From Gemmatimonadaceae bacterium (GTDB lineage: Bacteria > Gemmatimonadota > Gemmatimonadetes > Gemmatimonadales > Gemmatimonadaceae), in NCBI GenBank assembly GCA_025450815.1, contig JANWLO010000193.1:1-35355 (forward strand): a stretch of 35,355 bases of DNA. Reading direction: 5' to 3'. The first letter of the stretch is position 1. Each line of letters begins with the position of its first letter. The position numbers and the translations under genes are program-made. The notes under the pieces were generated by a model that saw only the letters and a list, made by a program, of their open reading frames with translations, was not told the DNA's origin and did no database searches. Positions 24,617-31,700 of this stretch are shown here, piece after piece.

Positions 24617-26544
24617 CGCAGCTATCGCTCTCGAACGTCGCCGTGGAATTCGGCGCAACGAAACTCTTCTCCGATATCACGTTCACGATCGCTGCGCGCG
24701 AGCGCTGGGGGATCATCGGACGCAATGGGACGGGGAAGACGACGCTCTTCCGGCTGATCACGGGTGACATGCAGCCGACGCGTGGAGTGATCGCGCGACA
24801 GCCGGCGCTGCGGGTGAATCTGCTGGAGCAGCATCGCGATTTCGGCGATGCGACGACGGTATGGGAAGCGGCGGCGGGACAGTTCGCCGAGCTGCTCGCG
24901 CTCGAACAATCGCTGGCCGATCAGGCGACCCGGATGGGCGAAATGGGCGAGTCGGTGAGCGAGGAGGTGCTCGCGCGTTACTCGCACGATCTCGAGCGAT
25001 TCGAACGAGAGGGCGGATACACGATCGCGCCGCGCGTGGATGCGGTGCTGCACGGGCTCGGATTCGATCCCGTGGATGCGCGCACGCGGCCGCTGGAGCG
25101 ATTGAGCGGTGGCGAGCGCGGACGTGTAGGGCTCGCGCGCCAGCTCGTGGCGCCGGCGGACGTGTTGCTGCTCGATGAGCCGACGAACCATCTGGATCTC
25201 GAGACTACGCGGTGGCTGGAGGAGTATCTGCGCGCTACTGACGAGACAGTGGTGCTCATCAGCCACGATCGTGCATTTCTGGAAAGCGTGTGCGATCACA
25301 TTCTCCACGTCGAGGCGCACAGCGCAACGGCGTACGTGGGCGGATACAGCGCGTTCATCGAACAGCGCGCGCATCGGCAGCTCGAGCAGCAGCGGGCGTT
25401 CGTGCAGCAAAGGAAAACGATCGACAAGCAGGAGGACTACATCCGTCGTCATCTGGCCGGACAGAACAGCCGGCAGGCGAAAGGACGGCGCAAAATTCTC
25501 GCGCGGCTTCCGCGGCTGACGCCACCGCCCGGCGAGGAGGACTCGATGGCGCTGCGGCTCGACGTCGGCGAGCGCGGAGGCGATCAGGTCGCGGTCGCAG
25601 ACAAGCTTCGTCTGTCGCTGCGTGACCGCGTGCTGATCGAGAATTTCAGCGCGACGGTGCAGCGCGGGGATGTGATCGGATTCATCGGCCCGAACGGCGC
25701 GGGGAAGTCAACACTGCTGCGCACGCTGGTGGGCGAGCGCGCGGCGGATGGCGGCGAGATCCGGCTCGGGGGCTCGATCACTCCGGCGTACTATCGTCAG
25801 GATCTCACGCAAGTGCCTGCGAACCAATCGTTGTACGACGTGATCAACGACCTGCGTCCCATGTGGGGGCGCGGCTCGATCCAGGGGCACCTCGGCCGAT
25901 TCGGCTTCAGTGGCGACTCGGTGCAGCGGTCGGCGGCGACGCTATCCGGAGGCGAGCGCGCACGCGTGGCGCTGGCGATGATCATGCTGTCGCGAGCGAA
26001 CCTGCTGCTGCTCGACGAGCCGACGAACCATCTGGACGTCGAGTCGATCGAGGCGCTGGAAGACGCCGTCGAGCGATACGACGGGACGGTGTTTCTCGTG
26101 AGCCACGATCGTGCACTGCTGCGCGCGCTCGCGAATCGCGTCTGGATTCTGCACGACAGTCACATTACTGATTTCGATGGCAGCTTCGCGGAGTGGGAGA
26201 CCGCGAGCGCCGAGCGTGAGTATGCGGCGAGCGTGTCCGCCGCCGAGGAGCAGGAGTCGCGCCGAGTGCGCGAGCGTCAGAAGACTCAGTCGGGTGTGAA
26301 GCAGGCGAAGAAAGAGGTCGCGCCGCGCAAGCGATCACGCGACGTGATTGCGGAGGCGGAGAGTGAGGTCGCGAAGCGCGAGGCGCGGGTGGCGGAGCTC
26401 ACGACGATGCTCGCGGACCCCGAGCTTTACACGACGGGGAATGGTGGAAAGCGCGCGACGTCGCTGGGCGCGGAGCTGGAGCGCGAGAAGGAGAAGCTGG
26501 AGCGCGCGTTCGCCGCGTGGGAGCAGGCGATCGCGAGCGAGTGA
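24613..26544 (+). CDS. ABC-F family ATPase (Uup-like)
   Basis: 643-residue soluble tandem ATPase of the ABC-F family, which acts on ribosomes rather than in transport. Domain 1: Walker A GRNGTGKTT (about 36), signature LSGGERGR, LLLDEPTNHLD (about 185). Domain 2: GPNGAGKST (about 358), LSGGERAR, LLLDEPTNHLD (about 464). The inter-domain linker (about 240-320, with QRKTIDKQEDYIRRH) corresponds to the arm that reaches the P-site tRNA. A charged, probably coiled-coil C-terminal tail (about 530-643) resembles Uup. No TM segments. GTG 24613 is chosen for the GTGA overlap and the normal N-terminus. Confidence 0.94.
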   Translation: MTQLSLSNVAVEFGATKLFSDITFTIAARERWGIIGRNGTGKTTLFRLITGDMQPTRGVIARQPALRVNLLEQHRDFGDATTVWEAAAGQFAELLALEQSLADQATRMGEMGESVSEEVLARYSHDLERFEREGGYTIAPRVDAVLHGLGFDPVDARTRPLERLSGGERGRVGLARQLVAPADVLLLDEPTNHLDLETTRWLEEYLRATDETVVLISHDRAFLESVCDHILHVEAHSATAYVGGYSAFIEQRAHRQLEQQRAFVQQRKTIDKQEDYIRRHLAGQNSRQAKGRRKILARLPRLTPPPGEEDSMALRLDVGERGGDQVAVADKLRLSLRDRVLIENFSATVQRGDVIGFIGPNGAGKSTLLRTLVGERAADGGEIRLGGSITPAYYRQDLTQVPANQSLYDVINDLRPMWGRGSIQGHLGRFGFSGDSVQRSAATLSGGERARVALAMIMLSRANLLLLDEPTNHLDVESIEALEDAVERYDGTVFLVSHDRALLRALANRVWILHDSHITDFDGSFAEWETASAEREYAASVSAAEEQESRRVRERQKTQSGVKQAKKEVAPRKRSRDVIAEAESEVAKREARVAELTTMLADPELYTTGNGGKRATSLGAELEREKEKLERAFAAWEQAIASE

Positions 26545-26591
26545 GCGCTAGCTTACCGCGGTGAAGCAGTAGGGTAGCCGGAATTCCCCTC

Positions 26592-27539
26592 CTAGAACTC
26601 GCCAACAAATCCGATTTCAGGCTCCAATTTGTGCCCGAATTTCTCTTCCACTTGCCGCTGGGCCGTCGCGATGAGCTCGCGCACGTCGCGTGCGGTCGCG
26701 TGGCCGAGGTTGATGACGATGTTCGCGTGGATGTGTGATATCTGCGCGTCGCCCACGCGAAAGCCTTTCATCCCGCACTGATCGATCAACCGGCCGGCGC
26801 CGACGCCCTCGATTTTCTTGAAGATCGAGCCTGCGCTCGGATTGATCTCGAGCCACGGATGACGGGCGCCGCGCCAGCTGAGATTCTCCTGCATCACTCG
26901 ATACATGGCATTCGAGTCGGCTTTGGTGAGCGCGAAATTGACGGCCAGCACGATGTCCGCGCGGTGATGAAACACCGTGTCGTCGTAGCCGAAATGCACG
27001 TAGTCCGAGTCGACCGTTTCCCGAGTTCCCTCAGCACTAAGGATTTCGCACGAATCGAACACTTCGGCGATGAACACGGTTCGCTCGCGTTCAGGGGCCG
27101 GCGAGAGAAAGTGCAAATTCTGCCAGATTGCGCCACCGACGGTACTCGGAATCCCGACGAAGTGCTCCAGTCCCGACCATCCACGCCGCACCGACTCGGC
27201 GATGAGATTGCGCATCACCGCGCCGCTCTCCACCCAGAGCTTTCCGTCGTCGCTCCAGCGCTCGTGACTTGTAACATTGCGGATGACGAGGCCGCGGAAG
27301 CCGCGATCCCCTACGAGAATGTTCGCGCCGAGACCGAGCACGAAGTATGGAACCTCGAGCTCGCGCGCCGCGAGCACCGCGCTCGCCAGCTCGTTTGTGG
27401 ACGATGGCTCGCAGAACAGGTCCGCGGGCCCGCCGATTCGAAAGGTGGTGTACGGCGCGAGCACGACATCGCTCTTAGGTTGCAGCGACTGCAGACGCGC
27501 GGCGAGCGCGGTGAGTGCGGTGGGAGTGAGAGTGCTCAT
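26592..27539 (-). CDS. murB: UDP-N-acetylenolpyruvoylglucosamine reductase
   Basis: FAD/NADPH enzyme making UDP-MurNAc for peptidoglycan. 315 residues; FAD-domain motifs TTFRIGGPADLF and LGLGANILVGDRGFRGLVI are clear. The active-site Ser is in AGSIFKK and the final Glu in EPEIGFVG. Two signature blocks deviate: GIPSTVGGAIWQNLHF (usually IPGxVGGAxxxNxGAYG) and GSIFKK (usually GSxFKNP). ATG 27539 begins MSTLTPTALTALAARL; longer frames upstream overlap hisIE without similarity. It is the last gene after the his operon, 40 bases past hisIE, with no terminator seen between. Confidence 0.92.
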   Translation of the reverse strand: MSTLTPTALTALAARLQSLQPKSDVVLAPYTTFRIGGPADLFCEPSSTNELASAVLAARELEVPYFVLGLGANILVGDRGFRGLVIRNVTSHERWSDDGKLWVESGAVMRNLIAESVRRGWSGLEHFVGIPSTVGGAIWQNLHFLSPAPERERTVFIAEVFDSCEILSAEGTRETVDSDYVHFGYDDTVFHHRADIVLAVNFALTKADSNAMYRVMQENLSWRGARHPWLEINPSAGSIFKKIEGVGAGRLIDQCGMKGFRVGDAQISHIHANIVINLGHATARDVRELIATAQRQVEEKFGHKLEPEIGFVGEF

Positions 27540-27579
27540 GGACGGGAAAGAAAGGGAATTCCCTGCACCGCCGCCACCG

Positions 27580-28287
27580 TCAACGCTTCTTCTTCGACTT
27601 CCCGTCGTCCTTCCTCTCCTCGGTTCGCGGCGGCATCGCCGGCGTCGCGCGCTTCGCGAGCACGCGCTGCACATCCGAAAGCGAGCCACCCGCAGCACGC
27701 AGCGCGACCAGCGCATGGTACAGAAGGTCCGCCACCTCCTCAGTCGCCCTGGGCAAGTCGCCGTCGGCGCACGCGGCGATGAGCTCCGCCGCTTCCTCGC
27801 CGAGCTTCTTGAGGCGGAGATTTCGATCCTCGAGGAGCTGCACGGTGTAGCTCTGCTCGGCCCGCGCATCCTTTGCCTTGGGCAGATGCCGAGCGTGCTG
27901 GTTGTCCACCTCCGCGGTTGCTGCGCGGCCGGCGATGGTGGCGTCGAGGGCGGACAGCGCGTCGCCCATTGATTCGGGGCCGACGAAGCACGAGATGGAC
28001 CCCGTATGACACGCGGGGCCGTTTGGCACCACGCGCGCGAGCAGCACGTCGCCGTCGCAATCGCACGCGAGCGATACCACGCGCTGCGTGTTGCCGCTCG
28101 TCGCGCCCTTGTGCCAGGGGCCGCGCGTGCGAGAGAAATAGTGCATCTCGCCGGACGCCAGTGTGCGCTCCACGGCCGCGCGATCGGCATGGGCGACCAT
28201 GAGAACCATTCCGCTGGCCGCGTCCTGTGTGACCACGGTGACCAGGCCGCCGTTCTTGTCGTAATCCAAACCCGATAGATCAAGCAT
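27580..28287 (-). CDS. hisIE: Bifunctional phosphoribosyl-AMP cyclohydrolase / phosphoribosyl-ATP pyrophosphatase
   Basis: Steps 2 and 3 of histidine synthesis in one 235-residue chain. The N-terminal HisI domain shows HYFSRTRGPWHKGATSGNTQ, the metal-binding CDCDGD and HTGSISCF; the C-terminal HisE domain shows LKKLGEEAAELI and EEVADLLYH. A Lys-rich tail follows. ATG 28287 lies one base past the stop of the HisN-type gene. A long competing frame on the same strand across this region only makes sense at its murB end. Confidence 0.96.
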   Translation of the reverse strand: MLDLSGLDYDKNGGLVTVVTQDAASGMVLMVAHADRAAVERTLASGEMHYFSRTRGPWHKGATSGNTQRVVSLACDCDGDVLLARVVPNGPACHTGSISCFVGPESMGDALSALDATIAGRAATAEVDNQHARHLPKAKDARAEQSYTVQLLEDRNLRLKKLGEEAAELIAACADGDLPRATEEVADLLYHALVALRAAGGSLSDVQRVLAKRATPAMPPRTEERKDDGKSKKKR

Positions 28288-28288
28288 G

Positions 28289-29074
28289 CTAACCCCTCAC
28301 GATGCCGGTCTTGAGCAGCGACCGTGATTCGGCGGCGACGCCCTGGTTGGTCGCCACGGCACTCCCTCCAAATGCGGTGCGCGCTCCCATCCAATCGGTG
28401 AACACGCCCCCGGCCTCCTCTACGATGGGCATGAGCGCCGCGGCGTCCCACGGCGACATGACGCCGTCTACCATGACCTCCGCCCTCCCTGTCGAGACTA
28501 GCAGATAGCCATAGCAGTCACCCCAACTACGGCTGAGGCCCGCGCGGCCCGCGAGCTCGATCCACCCGGCGCGCTGCACCGGGTCGCGGGGGAAGCGTTC
28601 GTTGGTGGTCAACACGGTAGCGTCGTGCAAAGTTGCACAGGAGGAGACGCGGCACCGCGCGCCGTTCCACCAGCAGCCGGCGCCCGAGGCTGCCGCGAGC
28701 ATCTCGCCGACCGCGGGAAAGTACGCAGCTCCGGCCAGCACCCGCTCCCCCTCGCACAGCGCCACGAGCGTTCCCCACAACGGCACGCCACGAATGAAGG
28801 TCTTCGTGCCATCGATGGGATCCAATATCCAGCGACGCACGGCCGTCGGTCGCGTGACGCCGAGCTCCTCTCCCAAAATTCCATCGGCCGGAAAGCGACG
28901 CTCAATCCAGTCGCGCGCGGTCTGCTCCGCTTGGCGATCGGCGATTGTCACCGGTGAGCCGTCGGCCTTCGTCTCGACACTGATCGACGAGCGATAATGC
29001 TCGAGCGCGACATCTCCGGCGAGGCGAGCCACCTGCTCGACCGCGCCGGCGAGCGTATCCGGCGTCTCACTCAT
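28289..29074 (-). CDS. hisN: Probable histidinol-phosphate phosphatase, inositol-monophosphatase family
   Basis: 261 residues of the Mg-dependent IMPase fold: GEELG (metal 1), WILDPIDGTKTFIRG (metals 1 and 2) and SPWDAAALMPIVEEAGG (metal 2). Family members hydrolyse inositol phosphate, PAP or histidinol phosphate. Its place inside the his operon, and a hisB with no phosphatase domain, point to histidinol-phosphate phosphatase (HisN). The ATG at 29074 overlaps the hisF stop as ATGA. The specific substrate is inferred from context. Confidence 0.9.
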   Translation of the reverse strand: MSETPDTLAGAVEQVARLAGDVALEHYRSSISVETKADGSPVTIADRQAEQTARDWIERRFPADGILGEELGVTRPTAVRRWILDPIDGTKTFIRGVPLWGTLVALCEGERVLAGAAYFPAVGEMLAAASGAGCWWNGARCRVSSCATLHDATVLTTNERFPRDPVQRAGWIELAGRAGLSRSWGDCYGYLLVSTGRAEVMVDGVMSPWDAAALMPIVEEAGGVFTDWMGARTAFGGSAVATNQGVAAESRSLLKTGIVRG

Positions 29075-29832
29075 GCAACGAGCCGGATTGGAAGACCCGC
29101 CGCGGCGAGCAGCTGCTTGATCGCGCCAACTGTGGTCGAACCATCGTGAAGGATTCCCGCGACGAGCGCCGCGTCGGCGTTTCCCGACTCGAGGACCTCG
29201 CGCACATCGTTCGCCGAGCCTGCGCCTCCCGACGCGACGATGGGCACGTCGACCGCCGCGGAAACCGCGCGCGTGAGTTCGAGATCGTAACCGGAGCGCG
29301 TGCCGTCGCGATCGATGCTCGTCAACAGAATCTCACCAGCGCCGTGCGCGACGCACGCGCGCGCCCACTCCACCGCATCGAGCTCCGTACGCGTGCGGCC
29401 ACCGTGCGTATACACCTTCCATCCTCCCGCCTCGCGCCTGGCATCGATGCTGGCGACGACGCACTGCGCACCGAATCGCGCCGCGGATTCGGTGAGCACC
29501 TCCGGCCGCGCGACCGCCGCGCTGTTGATGCTCACCTTGTCCGCGCCCGCGCGAAGCGCCCGCGACACGTCATCCGCAGTCCTGACGCCGCCACCCAAAG
29601 TGAGCGGAATGAACAGACGCTCGGCAGTTCGACGCGCGACATCGAGCAGTGTCGCTCGTTCGTCCGCCGTCGCCGAGATGTCGAGGAACACGATCTCGTC
29701 CGCGCCCTCGGCTTCATAGCGAGTTGCGAGCTCTACCGGATCGCCGACCTCGCGCAGATGGACGAATCGCTCGCCCTTCACGACGCGCCCACCCTGAACA
29801 TCCAGGCAAACCACCACTCTTCGTGCGAGCAT
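29071..29832 (-). CDS. hisF: Imidazole glycerol phosphate synthase, cyclase subunit
   Basis: 253-residue TIM barrel that, with HisH, converts PRFAR and ammonia to IGP and AICAR. The catalytic Asp11 region is VVVCLDVQGGRVVKG and the second Asp is in TSIDRDGT; LTLGGGVRT and IVASGGAG are the phosphate-binding loops. The start is ATG 29832, whose A is also the last base of the hisB TGA (TGATG), so translation is probably coupled. A longer frame through hisB is not real. Confidence 0.96.
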   Translation of the reverse strand: MLARRVVVCLDVQGGRVVKGERFVHLREVGDPVELATRYEAEGADEIVFLDISATADERATLLDVARRTAERLFIPLTLGGGVRTADDVSRALRAGADKVSINSAAVARPEVLTESAARFGAQCVVASIDARREAGGWKVYTHGGRTRTELDAVEWARACVAHGAGEILLTSIDRDGTRSGYDLELTRAVSAAVDVPIVASGGAGSANDVREVLESGNADAALVAGILHDGSTTVGAIKQLLAAAGLPIRLVA

Positions 29833-30374
29833 CACGTGACCTCGAGGCCAACGGCGCCCTTGGTGCTGAACACTCCCGCATCGCCATCTGCAGCGAGTGC
29901 CTTGCGCAGCGCGGCGCCGAGCGCCTTGAACGCCGCCTCCACAATGTGATGCCGGTCGCGCCCGCGCAGCACGCGCAGGTGAATCGTCGCGTGGGCGTTG
30001 TCGCTGAACGAGCGAAACCAGTGGTCGTACAGATTGCTGGGGAGCGGGCCGCAATAGTACGGCCGGCCGCCGAGGTCGAGCGAGACGTGGACGAGCGCGT
30101 CGTCCATGGGGATGACGCAATCGCCGTAGCGCGCCGCGCGCGGGGGTACGATCGCTGCGAGGGCGGCGCCGAGCGCGATCGCGACGTCCTCGATGAGATG
30201 ATGACGGAGGTCGCCGCGCGCGGTGACCGTGAGATCGAGCGATGAGTAGCTCGCCAGAGTCACGAGCATGTGGTCGAGAAATGGGACCGTGGTAACGATG
30301 GTCGATGCGCCGGTGCCCGCCGCCAGCTCGATCCGGATCTGTGTCTCGCGAGTGTTGCGAACGACGATGGTCAT
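29832..30374 (-). CDS. hisB: Imidazoleglycerol-phosphate dehydratase (monofunctional)
   Basis: 180 residues, the dehydratase only; unlike the E. coli protein it has no histidinol-phosphatase domain, which the HisN-type gene downstream probably replaces. Metal-binding repeats are visible: FLDHML, LRHHLIEDVAIALG and RDRHHIVEAAFKALGAALR. ATG 30374 is chosen; upstream codons in the frame lack similarity. It lies 16 bases past the hisA stop and overlaps hisF by one base. Confidence 0.95.
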   Translation of the reverse strand: MTIVVRNTRETQIRIELAAGTGASTIVTTVPFLDHMLVTLASYSSLDLTVTARGDLRHHLIEDVAIALGAALAAIVPPRAARYGDCVIPMDDALVHVSLDLGGRPYYCGPLPSNLYDHWFRSFSDNAHATIHLRVLRGRDRHHIVEAAFKALGAALRKALAADGDAGVFSTKGAVGLEVT

Positions 30375-30390
30375 CGTGCATGCTCCAGAT

Positions 30391-31104
30391 TCATGATGCG
30401 AACTCCTCCGCCACCGCGCGCGCGTCGAGCGCACCTGTGTAGAGCGCCATCCCGATGACGGCGGCCGCGATCCCACGTTCCGCGAGCTCACGTAAATCGC
30501 CGACGTTTGCGATGCCGCCGGACGCGATCACCGGATGCACCGAGAGCTCGGCGACGTCTTCCATGAGAAAGAGATCGGTGCCGGCGAGCTGTCCTTCGCG
30601 ATGCACGGCCGTAACGAGCACGCCGCCAAGAGGAATATCGTTCAGTCGCTCGACGACGTCGAGCACCGTGCGGTCGAGCGTGCGACTCCAACCGCGCGTG
30701 ACGACGTGGCGCTCGCGCACATCTGCGGCGACGATGAGTTGGCCGGGAAAGGTGGACGCGGTTCCCGCGAGCCACTCCGGTTCTTCCAGCGCGCGCGTGC
30801 CGAGCACGACCCACTGGGCGCCCTCGCCGAGCAGGCGCTCGACCGTGTCGCCGCTGCGAACGCCGCCGCCGGCCTGCACGTTTGCGGGCACCTCGCCGAG
30901 GATGTCGCGCACGATGGCGGAGTTGTCGCCTCGTCCGGTGGCAGCATCGAGGTCTACGAGGTGCAGGCGCTGAAAGCCGGCGCGCGCCCAGCCGCGCGCG
31001 ACCTCGAGCGGATTCTCGACGCGAAGCTGCTCGTGCGCGTACGATCCACCCACGAGCTGAACGCATGCACCATCGCGCAGGTCAACGGCGGGAATGGCGA
31101 TCAC
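30391..31104 (-). CDS. hisA: ProFAR isomerase (HisA)
   Basis: 237-residue TIM barrel catalysing the Amadori rearrangement of ProFAR to PRFAR. The N-terminal strand is IAIPAVDLRDGACVQLVGG with the catalytic Asp; the C-terminal half has VIASGGIANVGDL, and VQAGGGVRS is a phosphate loop. GTG 31104 is chosen because the barrel begins there and it overlaps the hisH stop as GTGA; the frame continues upstream without similarity. hisA and hisF are homologous barrels. Second in the pentose-to-imidazole part of the operon. Confidence 0.95.
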   Translation of the reverse strand: MIAIPAVDLRDGACVQLVGGSYAHEQLRVENPLEVARGWARAGFQRLHLVDLDAATGRGDNSAIVRDILGEVPANVQAGGGVRSGDTVERLLGEGAQWVVLGTRALEEPEWLAGTASTFPGQLIVAADVRERHVVTRGWSRTLDRTVLDVVERLNDIPLGGVLVTAVHREGQLAGTDLFLMEDVAELSVHPVIASGGIANVGDLRELAERGIAAAVIGMALYTGALDARAVAEEFAS

Positions 31105-31700
31105 GAACCCACCTCGCGCAAAAAGGCCCGAATGAGCTCGACGCCGGAGCGCGAGCTCTTCTCCGGATGAAATTGCACGCCGACCGTGCGCTCCGCACGC
31201 ACGAACGCCGGGAAGGTCGTGCTTCCGTGAGTGCTCCACGCGCGAACGCTTGGGATATCGATTGGGTCGCAGACGTAGCTGTTCGCATAGTACGCGATTG
31301 GCAGGGGTGCGGCATCGAGGAGCGGGTCAAGCGCGTTCTCGATGGTGTTCCACCCGATCTGAGGAACGCGTTCGCCCTCGAGCTTGCGCACGCGTCCGGG
31401 AAAGACGCCGAGCCCGATGCCGGGGCCCTCGTCGCTGGCGTCGAAGAGGAGCTGCATGCCGAGACAGATGCCGAGACATGGCAGTCCGGCATCGATCGCG
31501 GCGCGTACGGCGTCGCGACCGGGCGCGAGGCGTGCTGCGGCGTGGCCGAATGCGCCGACGCCGGGGAGAACGAGCACGTCGGTGTCTTTCGCAGCGAGCG
31601 ACGGGTCGGTTTGCGTCTCCACGCGGCAATCGTCGCCCGCGAGCGCCTTGAGGAGAGAATGGAGGTTCCCTGCCCCGTAGTCGAAGATGGTCACCTTCAT
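31101..31700 (-). CDS. hisH: Imidazole glycerol phosphate synthase, glutaminase subunit
   Basis: 199-residue class I amidotransferase giving ammonia to HisF. Nucleophile Cys in GLPCLGICLGMQLL, catalytic His/Glu in GVQFHPEKS; N-terminal IFDYGAGNLHSL is typical. ATG 31700 overlaps the fused hisD-hisC stop as ATGA, and its own stop overlaps the hisA GTG. Confidence 0.97.
   Translation of the reverse strand: MKVTIFDYGAGNLHSLLKALAGDDCRVETQTDPSLAAKDTDVLVLPGVGAFGHAAARLAPGRDAVRAAIDAGLPCLGICLGMQLLFDASDEGPGIGLGVFPGRVRKLEGERVPQIGWNTIENALDPLLDAAPLPIAYYANSYVCDPIDIPSVRAWSTHGSTTFPAFVRAERTVGVQFHPEKSSRSGVELIRAFLREVGS

Noticed and set aside
26592-28451. 619-residue minus-strand frame through murB and hisIE as one protein
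   Set aside because: Only the last 315 residues are MurB; the rest is an Arg/Ser-rich shadow of hisIE and hisN.
29071-30381. 436-residue frame as an extended HisF
   Set aside because: The first 180 residues are an out-of-frame reading of hisB; HisF begins at 29832.
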